From Marthasterias glacialis (taxonomy: Eukaryota; Echinodermata; Asteroidea; Forcipulatida; Asteriidae): a DNA stretch of 64,000 nt. Shown piece by piece: positions 49,420 to 62,364 of the stretch. Every line of letters begins with the position of its first letter. Position 1 is the stretch's first letter. The notes beneath the pieces were generated by a model that saw only the letters and a list, made by a program, of their open reading frames with translations, ran no database searches and was not told where the DNA came from. Both the position numbers and the translations under genes were made by a program. The stretch spans positions 13,486,049-13,550,048 of the forward strand of contig OU452238.1 in the NCBI GenBank assembly GCA_911728455.2, written 5' to 3'.

Positions 49420-51401
49420 TTCCAACAGTGTCAGACTTGTCAGTTTTCCGCCAATACTTTGGGAGATAGAGCCGTTGCTAAGTCTTGTTTTCACTCTGTT
49501 ACAGCTTCGTGTACAAAAGTGCCATTAGACAGGTGTTTGAAGCGCATTCGGAGCAGCCCCGCTCTCTGGTGATTTCAACAAGGACGATGGCCCTGGCTTG
49601 CCGGGAAAACTAGATTTTCGGATGCAGGACTATAGCAGCTACCTGCAGGTACAAGAAATTTCTCTCTAGCCCCATTATTTGTGGAGTTATTGGCCGTGGC
49701 GCTGCCGACTTCTTTTTTCGGCGTTTTTTTTCTTTTTTTTTGCTGGCTTCAGTCCAGCACACACGTAGCGGCCTTGGCTATTGTTGACGTACACAGAGCA
49801 TGGCCATTTGCTCTTGACATCTTCGGGGTGTCCTCACTCCGCGGTCCCTGGCATCCTCCCTGTTTATCCCACAACCCCAAGACCGGCATTTTCGGAAAGC
49901 CCATGAGCAGGGCTTTCCAACAGTGTCAGACTTGTCAGTTTTCCGCCAATACTTTGGGAGATAGAGCCGTTGCTAAGTCTTGTTTTCACTCTGTTACAGC
50001 TTCGTGTACAAAAGTGCCATTAGACAGGTGTTTGAAGCGCATTCGGAGCAGCCCCGCTCTCTGGTGATTTCAACAAGGACGATGGCCCTGGCTTGCCGGG
50101 AAAACTAGATTTTCGGATGCAGGACTATAGCAGCTACCTGCAGGTACAAGAAATTTCTCTCTAGCCCCATTATTTGTGGAGTTATTGGCCGTGGCGCTGC
50201 CGACTTCTTTTTTCGGCGTTTTTTTTTTTTTTTTTTTGCTGGCTTCAGTCCAGCACACACGTAGCGGCCTTGGCTATTGTTGACGTACACAGAGCATGGC
50301 CATTTGCTCTTGACATCTTCGGGGTGTCTTCACTCCGCGGTCCCTGGCATCCTCCCTGTTTATCCCACAACCCCAAGACCGGCATTTTCGGAAAGCCCAT
50401 GAGCTGGGCTTTCCAACAGTGTCAGACTTGTCAGTTTTCCGCCAATACTTTGGGAGATAGAGCCGTTGCTAAGTCTTGTTTTCACTCTGTTACAGCTTCG
50501 TGTACAAAAGTGCCATTAGACAGGTGTTTGAAGCGCATTCGGAGCAGCCCCGCTCTCTGGTGATTTCAACAAGGACGATGGCCCTGGCTTGCCGGGAAAA
50601 CTAGATTTTCGGATGCAGGACTATAGCAGCTACCTGCAGGTACAAGAAATTTCTCTCTAGCCCCATTATTTGTGGAGTTATTGGCCGTGGCGCTGCCGAC
50701 TTCTTTTTTCGGCGTTTTTTTTCTTTTTTTTTGCTGGCTTCAGTCCAGCACACACGTAGCGGCCTTGGCTATTGTTGACGTACACAGAGCATGGCCATTT
50801 GCTCTTGACATCTTCGGGGTGTCCTCACTCCGCGGTCCCTGGCATCCTCCCTGTTTATCCCACAACCCCAAGACCGGCATTTTCGGAAAGCCCATGAGCT
50901 GGGCTTTCCAACAGTGTCAGACTTGTCAGTTTTCCGCCAATACTTTGGGAGATAGAGCCGTTGCTAAGTCTTGTTTTCACTCTGTTACAGCTTCGTGTAC
51001 AAAAGTGCCATTAGACAGGTGTTTGAAGCGCATTCGGAGCAGCCCCGCTCTCTGGTGATTTCAACAAGGACGATGGCCCTGGCTTGCCGGGAAAACTAGA
51101 TTTTCGGATGCAGGACTATATCAGCTACCTGCAGGTACAAGAAATTTCTCTCTAGCCCCATTATTTGTGGAGTTATTGGCCGTGGCGCTGCCGACTTCTT
51201 TTTTCGGCGTTTTTTTTTTTTTTTTTTTGCTGGCTTCAGTCCAGCACACACGTAGCGGCCTTGGCTATTGTTGACGTACACAGAGCATGGCCATTTGCTC
51301 TTGACATCTTCGGGGTGTCTTCACTCCGCGGTCCCTGGCATCCTCCCTGTTTATCCCACAACCCCAAGACCGGCATTTTCGGAAAGCCCATGAGCAGGGC
51401 T

Positions 51402-51900
51402 TTCCAACAGTGTCAGACTTGTCAGTTTTCCGCCAATACTTTGGGAGATAGAGCCGTTGCTAAGTCTTGTTTTCACTCTGTTACAGCTTCGTATACAAAA
51501 GTGCCATTAGACAGGTGTTTGAAGCGCATTCGGAGCAGCCCCGCTCTCTGGTGGTTTCAACAAGGAAGATGGCCCTGGCTTGCCGGGAAAACTAGATTTT
51601 CGGATGCAGGACTATGGCAGCTACCTGCAGGTACAAGAAATTTCTCTCTAGCCCCATTATTTATGGAGTTATTGGCCGTGGCGCTGCCGACTTCTATTTT
51701 CGGCATTTTTTTTAATTTTTTTTTTTTGCTGGCTTCAGTCCAGCACACACGTAGTGGCCTTGGCTATTGTTGACGTACACAGAGCATGGCCATTTGCTCT
51801 TGACATCTTCGGGGTGTCTTCACTCCGCGGTCCCTGGCATCCTCCCTGTTTATCCCACAACCCCAAGACCGGCATTTTCGGAAAGCCCATGAGCAGGGCT
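51402..51900 (+). repeat. Divergent unit at the domain V / VI boundary
   Basis: This unit has a cluster of private changes: gtatacaaaag, cttctattttcggc, CGGCA before the T tract, a T tract broken by AA (T8-AA-T12), and gtagtggcc. It is the first unit after 32 motif-negative units to carry TGG again, although it keeps the ggcttgcc typical of TGA units. It reads as an older or less homogenised unit. Confidence 0.75.
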
Positions 51901-52395
51901 TTCCAACAGTGTCAGACTTGTCAGTTTTCCGCCAATACTTTGGGAGATAGAGCCGTTGCTAAGTCTTGTTTTCACTCTGTTACAGCTTCGTGTACAAAAG
52001 TGCCATTAGACAGGTGTTTGAAGCGCATTCGGAGCAGCCCCGCTCTCTGGTGATTTCAACAAGGACGATGGCCCTGGCTTGCCGGGAAAACTAGATTTTC
52101 GGATGCAGGACTATAGCAGCTACCTGCAGGTACAAGAAATTTCTCTCTAGCCCCATTATTTGTGGAGTTATTGGCCGTGGCGCTGCCGACTTCTTTTTTC
52201 GGCGTTTTTTTTCTTTTTTTTTGCTGGCTTCAGTCCAGCACACACGTAGCGGCCTTGGCTATTGTTGACGTACACAGAGCATGGCCATTTGCTCTTGACA
52301 TCTTCGGGGTGTCCTCACTCCGCGGTCCCTGGCATCCTCCCTGTTTATCCCACAACCCCAAGACCGGCATTTTCGGAAAGCCCATGAGCAGGGCT

Positions 52396-55300
52396 TTCCA
52401 ACAGTGTCAGACTTGTCAGTTTTCCGCCAATACTTTGGGAGATAGAGCCGTTGCTAAGTCTTGTTTTCACTCTGTTACAGCTTCGTGTACAAAAGTGCCA
52501 TTAGACAGGTGTTTGAAGCGCATTCGGAGCAGCCCCGCTCTCTGGTGGTTTCAACAAGGACGATGGCCCTGGCTGGCCGGGAAAACTAGATTTTCGGATG
52601 CAGGACTATGGCAGCTACCTGCAGGTACAAGAAATTTCTCTCTAGCCCCATTATTTATGGAGTTATTGGCCGTGGCGCTGCCGACTTCTTTTTTCGGCGT
52701 TTATTTTCTATTTTTTTTTTTTTGCTGGCTTCAGTCCAGCACACACGTAGCGGCCTTGGCTATTGTTGACGTACACAGAGCATGGCCATTTGCTCTTGAC
52801 ATCTTCGGGGTGTCCTCACTCCGCGGTCCCTGGCATCCTCCCTGTTTGTCCCACAACCCCAAGACCGGCATTTTCGGAAAGCCCATGAGCAGGGCTTTCC
52901 AACAGTGTCAGACTTGTCAGTTTTCCGCCAATACTTTGGGAGATAGAGCCGTTGCTAAGTCTTGTTTTCACTCTGTTACAGCTTCGTGTACAAAAGTGCC
53001 ATTAGACAGGTGTTTGAAGCGCATTCGGAGCAGCCCCGCTCTCTGGTGGTTTCAACAAGGAAGATGGCCCTGGCTTGCCGGGAAAACTAGATTTTCGGAT
53101 GCAGGACTATGGCAGCTACCTGCAGGTACAAGAAATTTCTTTCTAGCCCCATTTCTTGTGGAGTTATTGGCCGTGGCGCTGCCGACTTCTTTTTTCGGCG
53201 TTTTTTTTCTTTTTTTTTTTGCTGGCTTCAGTCCAGCACACACGTAGCGGCCTTGGCTATTGTTGACGTACACAGAGCATGGCCATTTGCTCTTGACATC
53301 TTCGGGGTGTCCTCACTCCGCGGTCCCTGGCATCCTCCCTGTTTGTCCAACAGCCCCAAGACCGGCATTTTTGGAAAGCCCATGAGCAGGGCTTTCCAAC
53401 AGTGTCAGACTTGTCAGTTTTCCGACAATACTTTGGGAGATAAGGCTGTTGCTAAGTCTTGTTTTCACTCTGTTACAGTTTCGTGTACAAAAATGCCATT
53501 AGACAGGTGTTTGAAGCGCATTCGGAGCAGCCCCGCTCTCTGGTGGTTTCAACAAGGACGATGGCCCTGGCTGGCCGGGAAAACTAGATTTTCGGATGCA
53601 GGACTATGGCAGCTACCTGCAGGTACAAGAAATTTCTCTCTAGCCCCATTATTTATGGAGTTATTGGCCGTGGCGCTGCCGACTTCTTTTTTCGGCGTTT
53701 ATTTTCTATTTTTTTTTTTTTTGCTGGCTTCAGTCCAGCACACACGTAGCGGCCTTGGCTATTGTTGACGTACACAGAGCATGGCCATTTGCTCTTGACA
53801 TCTTCGGGGTGTCCTCACTCCGCGGTCCCTGGCATCCTCCCTGTTTGTCCCACAACCCCAAGACCGGCATTTTCGGAAAGCCCATGAGCAGGGCTTTCCA
53901 ACAGTGTCAGACTTGTCAGTTTTCCGCCAATACTTTGGGAGATAGAGCCGTTGCTAAGTCTTGTTTTCACTCTGTTACAGCTTCGTGTACAAAAGTGCCA
54001 TTAGACAGGTGTTTGAAGCGCATTCGGAGCAGCCCCGCTCTCTGGTGGTTTCAACAAGGAAGATGGCCCTGGCTTGCCGGGAAAACTAGATTTTCGGATG
54101 CAGGACTATGGCAGCTACCTGCAGGTACAAGAAATTTCTCTCTAGCCCCATTTCTTGTGGAGTTATTGGCCGTGGCGCTGCCGACTTCTTTTTTCGGCGT
54201 TTTTTTTCTTTTTTTTTGCTGGCTTCAGTCCAGCACACACGTAGCGGCCTTGGCTATTGTTGACGTACACAGAGCATTGCCATTTGCTCTTGACATCTTC
54301 GGGGTGTCTTCACTCCGCGGTCCCTGGCATCCTCCCTGTTTATCCCACAACCCCAAGACCGGCATTTTCGGAAAGCCCATGAGCAGGGCTTTCTAACAGT
54401 GTCAGACTTGTCAGTTTTCCGCCAATACTTTGGGAGATAGAGCCGTTGCTAAGTCTTGTTTTCACTCTGTTACAGCTTCGTGTACAAAAGTGCCATTAGA
54501 CAGGTGTTTGAAGCGCATTCGGAGCAGCCCCGCTCTCTGGTGATTTCAACAAGGACGATGGCCCTGGCTTGCCGGGAAAACTAGATTTTCGGATGCAGGA
54601 CTATAGCAGCTACCTGCAGGTACAAGAGATTTCTCTCTAGCCCCATTATTTATGGAGTTATTGGCCGTGGCGCTGCCGACTTCTTTTTTCGGCGTTTATT
54701 TTCTATTTTTTTTTTTTTTGCTGGCTTCAGTCCAGCACACACGTAGCGGCCTTGGCTATTGTTGACGTACACAGAGCATGGCCATTTGCTCTTGACATCT
54801 TCGGGGTGTCCTCACTCCGCGGTCCCTGGCATCCTCCCTGTTTGTCCCACAACCCCAAGACCGGCATTTTCGGAAAGCCCATGAGCAGGGCTTTCCAACA
54901 GTGTCAGACTTGTCAGTTTTCCGCCAATACTTTGGGAGATAGAGCCGTTGCTAAGTCTTGTTTTCACTCTGTTACAGCTTCGTGTACAAAAGTGCCATTA
55001 GACAGGTGTTTGAAGCGCATTCGGAGCAGCCCCGCTCTCTGGTGGTTTCAACAAGGAAGATGGCCCTGGCTTGCCGGGAAAACTAGATTTTCGGATGCAG
55101 GACTATGGCAGCTACCTGCAGGTACAAGAAATTTCTTTCTAGCCCCATTTCTTGTGGAGTTATTGGCCGTGGCGCTGCCGACTTCTTTTTTCGGCGTTTT
55201 TTTTCTTTTTTTTTGCTGGCTTCAGTCCAGCACACACGTAGCGGCCTTGGCTATTGTTGACGTACACAGAGCATGGCCATTTGCTCTTGACATCTTCGGG

Positions 55301-56385
55301 GTGTCCTCACTCCGCGGTCCCTGGCATCCTCCCTGTTTGTCCAACAGCCCCAAGACCGGCATTTTTGGAAAGCCCATGAGCAGGGCTTTCCAACAGTGTC
55401 AGACTTGTCAGTTTTCCGACAATACTTTGGGAGATAAGGCTGTTGCTAAGTCTTGTTTTCACTCTGTTACAGTTTCGTGTACAAAAATGCCATTAGACAG
55501 GTGTTTGAAGCGCATTCGGAGCAGCCCCGCTCTCTGGTGGTTTCAACAAGGACGATGGCCCTGGCTGGCCGGGAAAACTAGATTTTCGGATGCAGGACTA
55601 TGGCAGCTACCTGCAGGTACAAGAAATTTCTCTCTAGCCCCATTATTTATGGAGTTATTGGCCGTGGCGCTGCCGACTTCTTTTTTCGGCGTTTATTTTC
55701 TATTTTTTTTTTTTTTTGCTGGCTTCAGTCCAGCACACACGTAGCGGCCTTGGCTATTGTTGACGTACACAGAGCATGGCCATTTGCTCTTGACATCTTC
55801 GGGGTGTCCTCACTCCGCGGTCCCTGGCATCCTCCCTGTTTGTCCCACAACCCCAAGACCGGCATTTTCGGAAAGCCCATGAGCAGGGCTTTCCAACAGT
55901 GTCAGACTTGTCAGTTTTCCGCCAATACTTTGGGAGATAGAGCCGTTGCTAAGTCTTGTTTTCACTCTGTTACAGCTTCGTGTACAAAAGTGCCATTAGA
56001 CAGGTGTTTGAAGCGCATTCGGAGCAGCCCCGCTCTCTGGTGGTTTCAACAAGGAAGATGGCCCTGGCTTGCCGGGAAAACTAGATTTTCGGATGCAGGA
56101 CTATGGCAGCTACCTGCAGGTACAAGAAATTTCTCTCTAGCCCCATTTCTTGTGGAGTTATTGGCCGTGGCGCTGCCGACTTCTTTTTTCGGCGTTTTTT
56201 TTCTTTTTTTTTGCTGGCTTCAGTCCAGCACACACGTAGCGGCCTTGGCTATTGTTGACGTACACAGAGCATGGCCATTTGCTCTTGACATCTTCGGGGT
56301 GTCCTCACTCCGCGGTCCCTGGCATCCTCCCTGTTTGTCCCACAACCCCAAGACCGGCATTTTCGGAAAGCCCATGAGCAGGGCT
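52396..56385 (+). repeat. Two copies of a four-unit repeat with alternating interrupted T tracts
   Basis: Units 52396-54390 and 54391-56385 are offset by 1994-1996 bp at all four unit starts. In each copy units alternate between the T3-A-T4-C-T-A tract and T8-C-T9. The third unit of each copy has gacaatactttgg, gataaggctg, acagtttcg and aaaaatgcc. The first unit differs between copies: the second copy carries TGA and a TTCTAAC start. A third copy of most of the block lies at 60372-62364, about 7.97 kb to the right of the first. Confidence 0.85.
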
Positions 56386-59380
56386 TTCCAACAGTGTCAG
56401 ACTTGTCAGTTTTCCGCCAATACTTTGGGAGATAGAGCCGTTGCTAAGTTTTGTTTTCACTCTGTTACAGCTTCGTGTACAAAAGTGCCATTAGACAGGT
56501 GTTTGAAGCGCATTCGGAGCAGCCCCGCTCTCTGGTGGTTTCAACAAGGAAGATGGCCCTGGCTGGCCGGGAAAACTAGATTTTCGGATGCACGACTATG
56601 GCAGCTACCTGCAGGTACAAGAAATTTCTCTCTAGCCCCATTATTTATGGAGTTATTGGCCGTGGCGCTGCCGACTTCTTTTTTCGGCGGTTTTTTTTTT
56701 TTTTTTTTTGCTGGCTTCAGTCCAGCACACACGTAGCGGCCTTGGCTATTGTTGACGTACACAGAGCATGGCCATTTGCTCTTGACATCTTCGGGGTGTC
56801 TTCACTCCGCGGTCCCTGGCATCCTCCCTGTTTATCCCACAACCCCAAGACCGGCATTTTTGGAAAGCCCATGAGCAGGGCTTTCCATCAGTGTCAGACT
56901 TGTCAGTTTTCCGCCAATACTTTGGGAGATAGAGCCGTTGCTAAGTCTTGTTTTCACTCTGTTACAGCTTCGTGTACAAAAGTGCCATTAGACAGGTGTT
57001 TGAAGCGCATTCGGAGCAGCCCCGCTCTCTGGTGGTTTCAACAAGGAAGATGGCCCTGGCTGGCCGGGAAAACTGGATTTTCGGATGCAGGACTATGGCA
57101 GCTACCTGCAGGTACAAGAAATTTCTCTCTAGCCCCATTATTTATGGAGTTATTGGCCGTGGCGCTGCCGACTTCTTTTTTCGGCGTTTTTTTTTTTTTT
57201 TTTTTTTTTTTGCTGGCTTCAGTCCAGCACACACGTAGCGGCCTTGGCTATTGTTGACGTACACAGAGCATGGCCATTTGTTCTTGACATCTTCGGGGTG
57301 TCTTCACTCGGCGGTCCCTGGCATCCTCCCTGTTTATCCCACAACCCCAAGACCGGCATTTTCGGAAAGCCCATGAGCTGGGCTTTCCAACAGTGTCAGA
57401 CTTGTCAGTTTTCCGCCAATACTTTGGGAGATAGAGCCGTTGCTAAGTCTTGTTTTCACTCTGTTACAGCTTCGTGTACAAAAGTGCCATTAGACAGGTG
57501 TTTGAAGCGCATTCGGAGCAGCCCCGCTCTCTGGTGGTTTCAACAAGGACGATGGCCCTGGCTGGCCGGGAAAACTAGATTTTCGGATGCAGGACTATGG
57601 CAGCTACCTGCAGGTACAAGAAATTTCTCTCTAGCCCCATTATTTATGGAGTTATTGGCCGTGGCGCTGCCGACTTCTTTTTTCGGCGTTTATTTTCTAT
57701 TTTTTTTTTTTTGCTGGCTTCAGTCCAGCACACACGTAGCGGCCTTGGCTATTGTTGACGTACACAGAGCATGGCCATTTGCTCTTGACATCTTCGGGGT
57801 GTCCTCACTCCGCGGTCCCTGGCATCCTCCCTGTTTGTCCCACAACCCCAAGACCGGCATTTTCGGAAAGCCCATGAGCAGGGCTTTCCAACAGTGTCGG
57901 ACTTGTCAGTTTTCCGCCAATACTTTGGGAGATAGAGCCGTTGCTAAGTCTTGTTTTCACTCTGTTACAGCTTCGTGTACAAAAGTGCCATTAGACAGGT
58001 GTTTGAAGCGCATTCGGAGCAGCCCCGCTCTCTGGTGGTTTCAACAAGGAAGATGGCCCTGGCTTGCCGGGAAAACTAGATTTTCGGATGCAGGACTATG
58101 GCAGCTACCTGCAGGTACAAGAAATTTCTCTCTAGCCCCATTTCTTGTGGAGTTATTGGCCGTGGCGCTGCCGACTTCTTTTTTCGGCGTTTTTTTTCTT
58201 TTTTTTTGCTGGCTTCAGTCCAGCACACACGTAGCGGCCTTGGCTATTGTTGACGTACACAGAGCATGGCCATTTGTTCTTGACATCTTCGGGGTGTCCT
58301 CACTCCGCGGTCCCTGGCATCCTCCCTGTTTGTCCCACAACCCCAAGACCGGCATTTTCGGAAAGCCCATGAGCAGGGCTTTCCAACAGTGTCAGACTTG
58401 TCAGTTTTCCGCCAATACTTTGGGAGATAGAGCCGTTGCTAAGTTTTGTTTTCACTCTGTTACAGCTTCGTGTACAAAAGTGCCATTAGACAGGTGTTTG
58501 AAGCGCATTCGGAGCAGCCCCGCTCTCTGGTGGTTTCAACAAGGAAGATGGCCCTGGCTGGCCGGGAAAACTAGATTTTCGGATGCACGACTATGGCAGC
58601 TACCTGCAGGTACAAGAAATTTCTCTCTAGCCCCATTATTTATGGAGTTATTGGCCGTGGCGCTGCCGACTTCTTTTTTCGGCGGTTTTTTTTTTTTTTT
58701 TTTTGCTGGCTTCAGTCCAGCACACACGTAGCGGCCTTGGCTATTGTTGACGTACACAGAGCATGGCCATTTGCTCTTGACATCTTCGGGGTGTCTTCAC
58801 TCCGCGGTCCCTGGCATCCTCCCTGTTTATCCCACAACCCCAAGACCGGCATTTTTGGAAAGCCCATGAGCAGGGCTTTCCATCAGTGTCAGACTTGTCA
58901 GTTTTCCGCCAATACTTTGGGAGATAGAGCCGTTGCTAAGTCTTGTTTTCACTCTGTTACAGCTTCGTGTACAAAAGTGCCATTAGACAGGTGTTTGAAG
59001 CGCATTCGGAGCAGCCCCGCTCTCTGGTGGTTTCAACAAGGAAGATGGCCCTGGCTGGCCGGGAAAACTGGATTTTCGGATGCAGGACTATGGCAGCTAC
59101 CTGCAGGTACAAGAAATTTCTCTCTAGCCCCATTATTTATGGAGTTATTGGCCGTGGCGCTGCCGACTTCTTTTTTCGGCGTTTTTTTTTTTTTTTTTTT
59201 TTTTTTTGCTGGCTTCAGTCCAGCACACACGTAGCGGCCTTGGCTATTGTTGACGTACACAGAGCATGGCCATTTGCTCTTGACATCTTCGGGGTGTCCT
59301 CACTCCGCGGTCCCTGGCATCCTCCCTGTTTGTCCCACAACCCCAAGACCGGCATTTTCGGAAAGCCCATGAGCAGGGCT
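56386..59380 (+). repeat. Second four-unit repeat: cacgac and ccatcag unit pair
   Basis: The pair 56386-57384 recurs at 58381-59380 with an offset of 1995 bp. Shared private changes are gatgcacgac for gatgcaggac, aagttttg, ccatcag for ccaacag, and aactggatt for aactagatt. The gcacgac variant returns at 62570 and 63560, and ccatcag at 63853. Confidence 0.83.
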
Positions 59381-60371
59381 TTCTAACAGTGTCAGACTTG
59401 TCAGTTTTCCGCCAATACTTTGGGAGATAGAGCCGTTGCTAAGTTTTGTTTTCACTCTGTTACAGCTTCGTGTACAAAAGTGCCATTAGACAGGTGTTTG
59501 AAGCGCATTCGGAGCAGCCCCGCTCTCTGGTGGTTTCAACAAGGAAGATGGCCCTGGCTTGCCGGGAAAACTAGATTTTCGGATGCAGGACTATGGCAGC
59601 TACCTGCAGGTACAAGAAATTTCTCTCTAGCCCCATTTCTTGTGGAGTTATTGGCCGTGGCGCTGCCGACTTCTTTTTTCGGCGTTTTTTTTCTTTTTTT
59701 TTGCTGGCTTCAGTCCAGCACACACGTAGCGGCCTTGGCTATTGTTGACGTACACAGAGCATTGCCATTTGCTCTTGACATCTTCGGGGTGTCTTCACTC
59801 CGCGGTCCCTGGCATCCTCCCTGTTTATCCCACAACCCCAAGACCGGCATTTTCGGAAAGCCCATGAGCAGGGCTTTCTAACAGTGTCAGACTTGTCAGT
59901 TTTCCGCCAATACTTTGGGAGATAGAGCCGTTGCTAAGTCTTGTTTTCACTCTGTTACAGCTTCGTGTACAAAAGTGCCATTAGACAGGTGTTTGAAGCG
60001 CATTCGGAGCAGCCCCGCTCTCTGGTGATTTCAACAAGGACGATGGCCCTGGCTTGCCGGGAAAACTAGATTTTCGGATGCAGGACTATAGCAGCTACCT
60101 GCAGGTACAAGAAATTTCTCTCTAGCCCCATTATTTGTGGAGTTATTGGCCGTGGCGCTGCCGACTTCTTTTTTCGGCGTTTTTTTTTCTTTTTTTTTGC
60201 TGGCTTCAGTCCAGCACACACGTAGCGGCCTTGGCTATTGTTGACGTACACAGAGCATGGCCATTTGCTCTTGACATCTTCGGGGTGTCCTCACTCCGCG
60301 GTCCCTGGCATCCTCCCTGTTTATCCCACAACCCCAAGACCGGCATTTTCGGAAAGCCCATGAGCAGGGCT

Positions 60372-62364
60372 TTCCAACAGTGTCAGACTTGTCAGTTTTC
60401 CGCCAATACTTTGGGAGATAGAGCCGTTGCTAAGTCTTGTTTTCACTCTGTTACAGCTTCGTGTACAAAAGTGCCATTAGACAGGTGTTTGAAGCGCATT
60501 CGGAGCAGCCCCGCTCTCTGGTGGTTTCAACAAGGACGATGGCCCTGGCTGGCCGGGAAAACTAGATTTTCGGATGCAGGACTATGGCAGCTACCTGCAG
60601 GTACAAGAGATTTCTCTCTAGCCCCATTATTTATGGAGTTATTGGCCGTGGCGCTGCCGACTTCTTTTTTCGGCGTTTATTTTCTATTTTTTTTTTTTTG
60701 CTGGCTTCAGTCCAGCACACACGTAGCGGCCTTGGCTATTGTTGACGTACACAGAGCATGGCCATTTGCTCTTGACATCTTCGGGGTGTCCTCACTCCGC
60801 GGTCCCTGGCATCCTCCCTGTTTGTCCCACAACCCCAAGACCGGCATTTTCGGAAAGCCCATGAGCAGGGCTTTCCAACAGTGTCAGACTTGTCAGTTTT
60901 CCGCCAATACTTTGGGAGATAGAGCCGTTGCTAAGTCTTGTTTTCACTCTGTTACAGCTTCGTGTACAAAAGTGCCATTAGACAGGTGTTTGAAGCGCAT
61001 TCGGAGCAGCCCCGCTCTCTGGTGGTTTCAACAAGGAAGATGGCCCTGGCTTGCCGGGAAAACTAGATTTTCGGATGCAGGACTATGGCAGCTACCTGCA
61101 GGTACAAGAAATTTCTTTCTAGCCCCATTTCTTGTGGAGTTATTGGCCGTGGCGCTGCCGACTTCTTTTTTCGGCGTTTTTTTTCTTTTTTTTTGCTGGC
61201 TTCAGTCCAGCACACACGTAGCGGCCTTGGCTATTGTTGACGTACACAGAGCATGGCCATTTGCTCTTGACATCTTCGGGGTGTCCTCACTCCGCGGTCC
61301 CTGGCATCCTCCCTGTTTGTCCAACAGCCCCAAGACCGGCATTTTTGGAAAGCCCATGAGCAGGGCTTTCCAACAGTGTCAGACTTGTCAGTTTTCCGAC
61401 AATACTTTGGGAGATAAGGCTGTTGCTAAGTCTTGTTTTCACTCTGTTACAGTTTCGTGTACAAAAATGCCATTAGACAGGTGTTTGAAGCGCATTCGGA
61501 GCAGCCCCGCTCTCTGGTGGTTTCAACAAGGACGATGGCCCTGGCTGGCCGGGAAAACTAGATTTTCGGATGCAGGACTATGGCAGCTACCTGCAGGTAC
61601 AAGAAATTTCTCTCTAGCCCCATTATTTATGGAGTTATTGGCCGTGGCGCTGCCGACTTCTTTTTTCGGCGTTTATTTTCTATTTTTTTTTTTTTTGCTG
61701 GCTTCAGTCCAGCACACACGTAGCGGCCTTGGCTATTGTTGACGTACACAGAGCATGGCCATTTGCTCTTGACATCTTCGGGGTGTCCTCACTCCGCGGT
61801 CCCTGGCATCCTCCCTGTTTGTCCCACAACCCCAAGACCGGCATTTTCGGAAAGCCCATGAGCAGGGCTTTCCAACAGTGTCAGACTTGTCAGTTTTCCG
61901 CCAATACTTTGGGAGATAGAGCCGTTGCTAAGTCTTGTTTTCACTCTGTTACAGCTTCGTGTACAAAAGTGCCATTAGACAGGTGTTTGAAGCGCATTCG
62001 GAGCAGCCCCGCTCTCTGGTGGTTTCAACAAGGAAGATGGCCCTGGCTTGCCGGGAAAACTAGATTTTCGGATGCAGGACTATGGCAGCTACCTGCAGGT
62101 ACAAGAAATTTCTTTCTAGCCCCATTTCTTGTGGACTTATTGGCCGTGGCGCTGCCGACTTCTTTTTTCGGCGTTTTTTTTCTTTTTTTTTGCTGGCTTC
62201 AGTCCAGCACACACGTAGCGGCCTTGGCTATTGTTGACGTACACAGAGCATGGCCATTTGCTCTTGACATCTTCGGGGTGTCCTCACTCCGCGGTCCCTG
62301 GCATCCTCCCTGTTTGTCCCACAACCCCAAGACCGGCATTTTCGGAAAGCCCATGAGCAGGGCT
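60372..62364 (+). repeat. Third copy of the 52.4-kb four-unit repeat
   Basis: Unit starts lie 7974-7976 bp to the right of those of 52396-54390 with the same T-tract order and the same gacaat / aaggctg third unit. Its first unit has caagagattt, a variant otherwise seen at 54625 in the second copy, so the copies have exchanged sequence. Confidence 0.8.

Larger units (their letters stand above)
35542..51401 (+). repeat. Array domain V: 32 units, none with TGG in the CTCF-like site
   Basis: Units start at 35542, 36036, 36531, 37026, 37524, 38019, 38514, 39011, 39508, 40003, 40500, 40995, 41490, 41986, 42483, 42979, 43475, 43971, 44465, 44960, 45455, 45951, 46447, 46942, 47436, 47932, 48428, 48923, 49420, 49915, 50411 and 50906. 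All are 494-498 bp, the most uniform lengths in the window, with short T tracts (often T8-C-T9 or about T17-19). Every unit has TGA or, in the aaggctg subfamily around 38.5-43.9 kb, TAG where other domains have TGG. A GAGCTGGG variant of GAGCAGGG at unit ends is common here and almost absent elsewhere. Six-unit, four-unit and two-unit periods occur within the block. Confidence 0.85.

Noticed and set aside
57244..58731. Open frame of 495 codons spanning three units
   Set aside because: Same reason: repeat-derived frame with no independent coding evidence, no domain and a different extent in every copy.
60135..61742. Long plus-strand open frame of 535 codons across three units
   Set aside because: It is a by-product of units whose lengths keep the frame open. 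It runs through the T tract as poly-phenylalanine, shifts frame with tract length, has no recognisable domain, and in 47 units the equivalent frame is closed by TGA at the ctctgg site.
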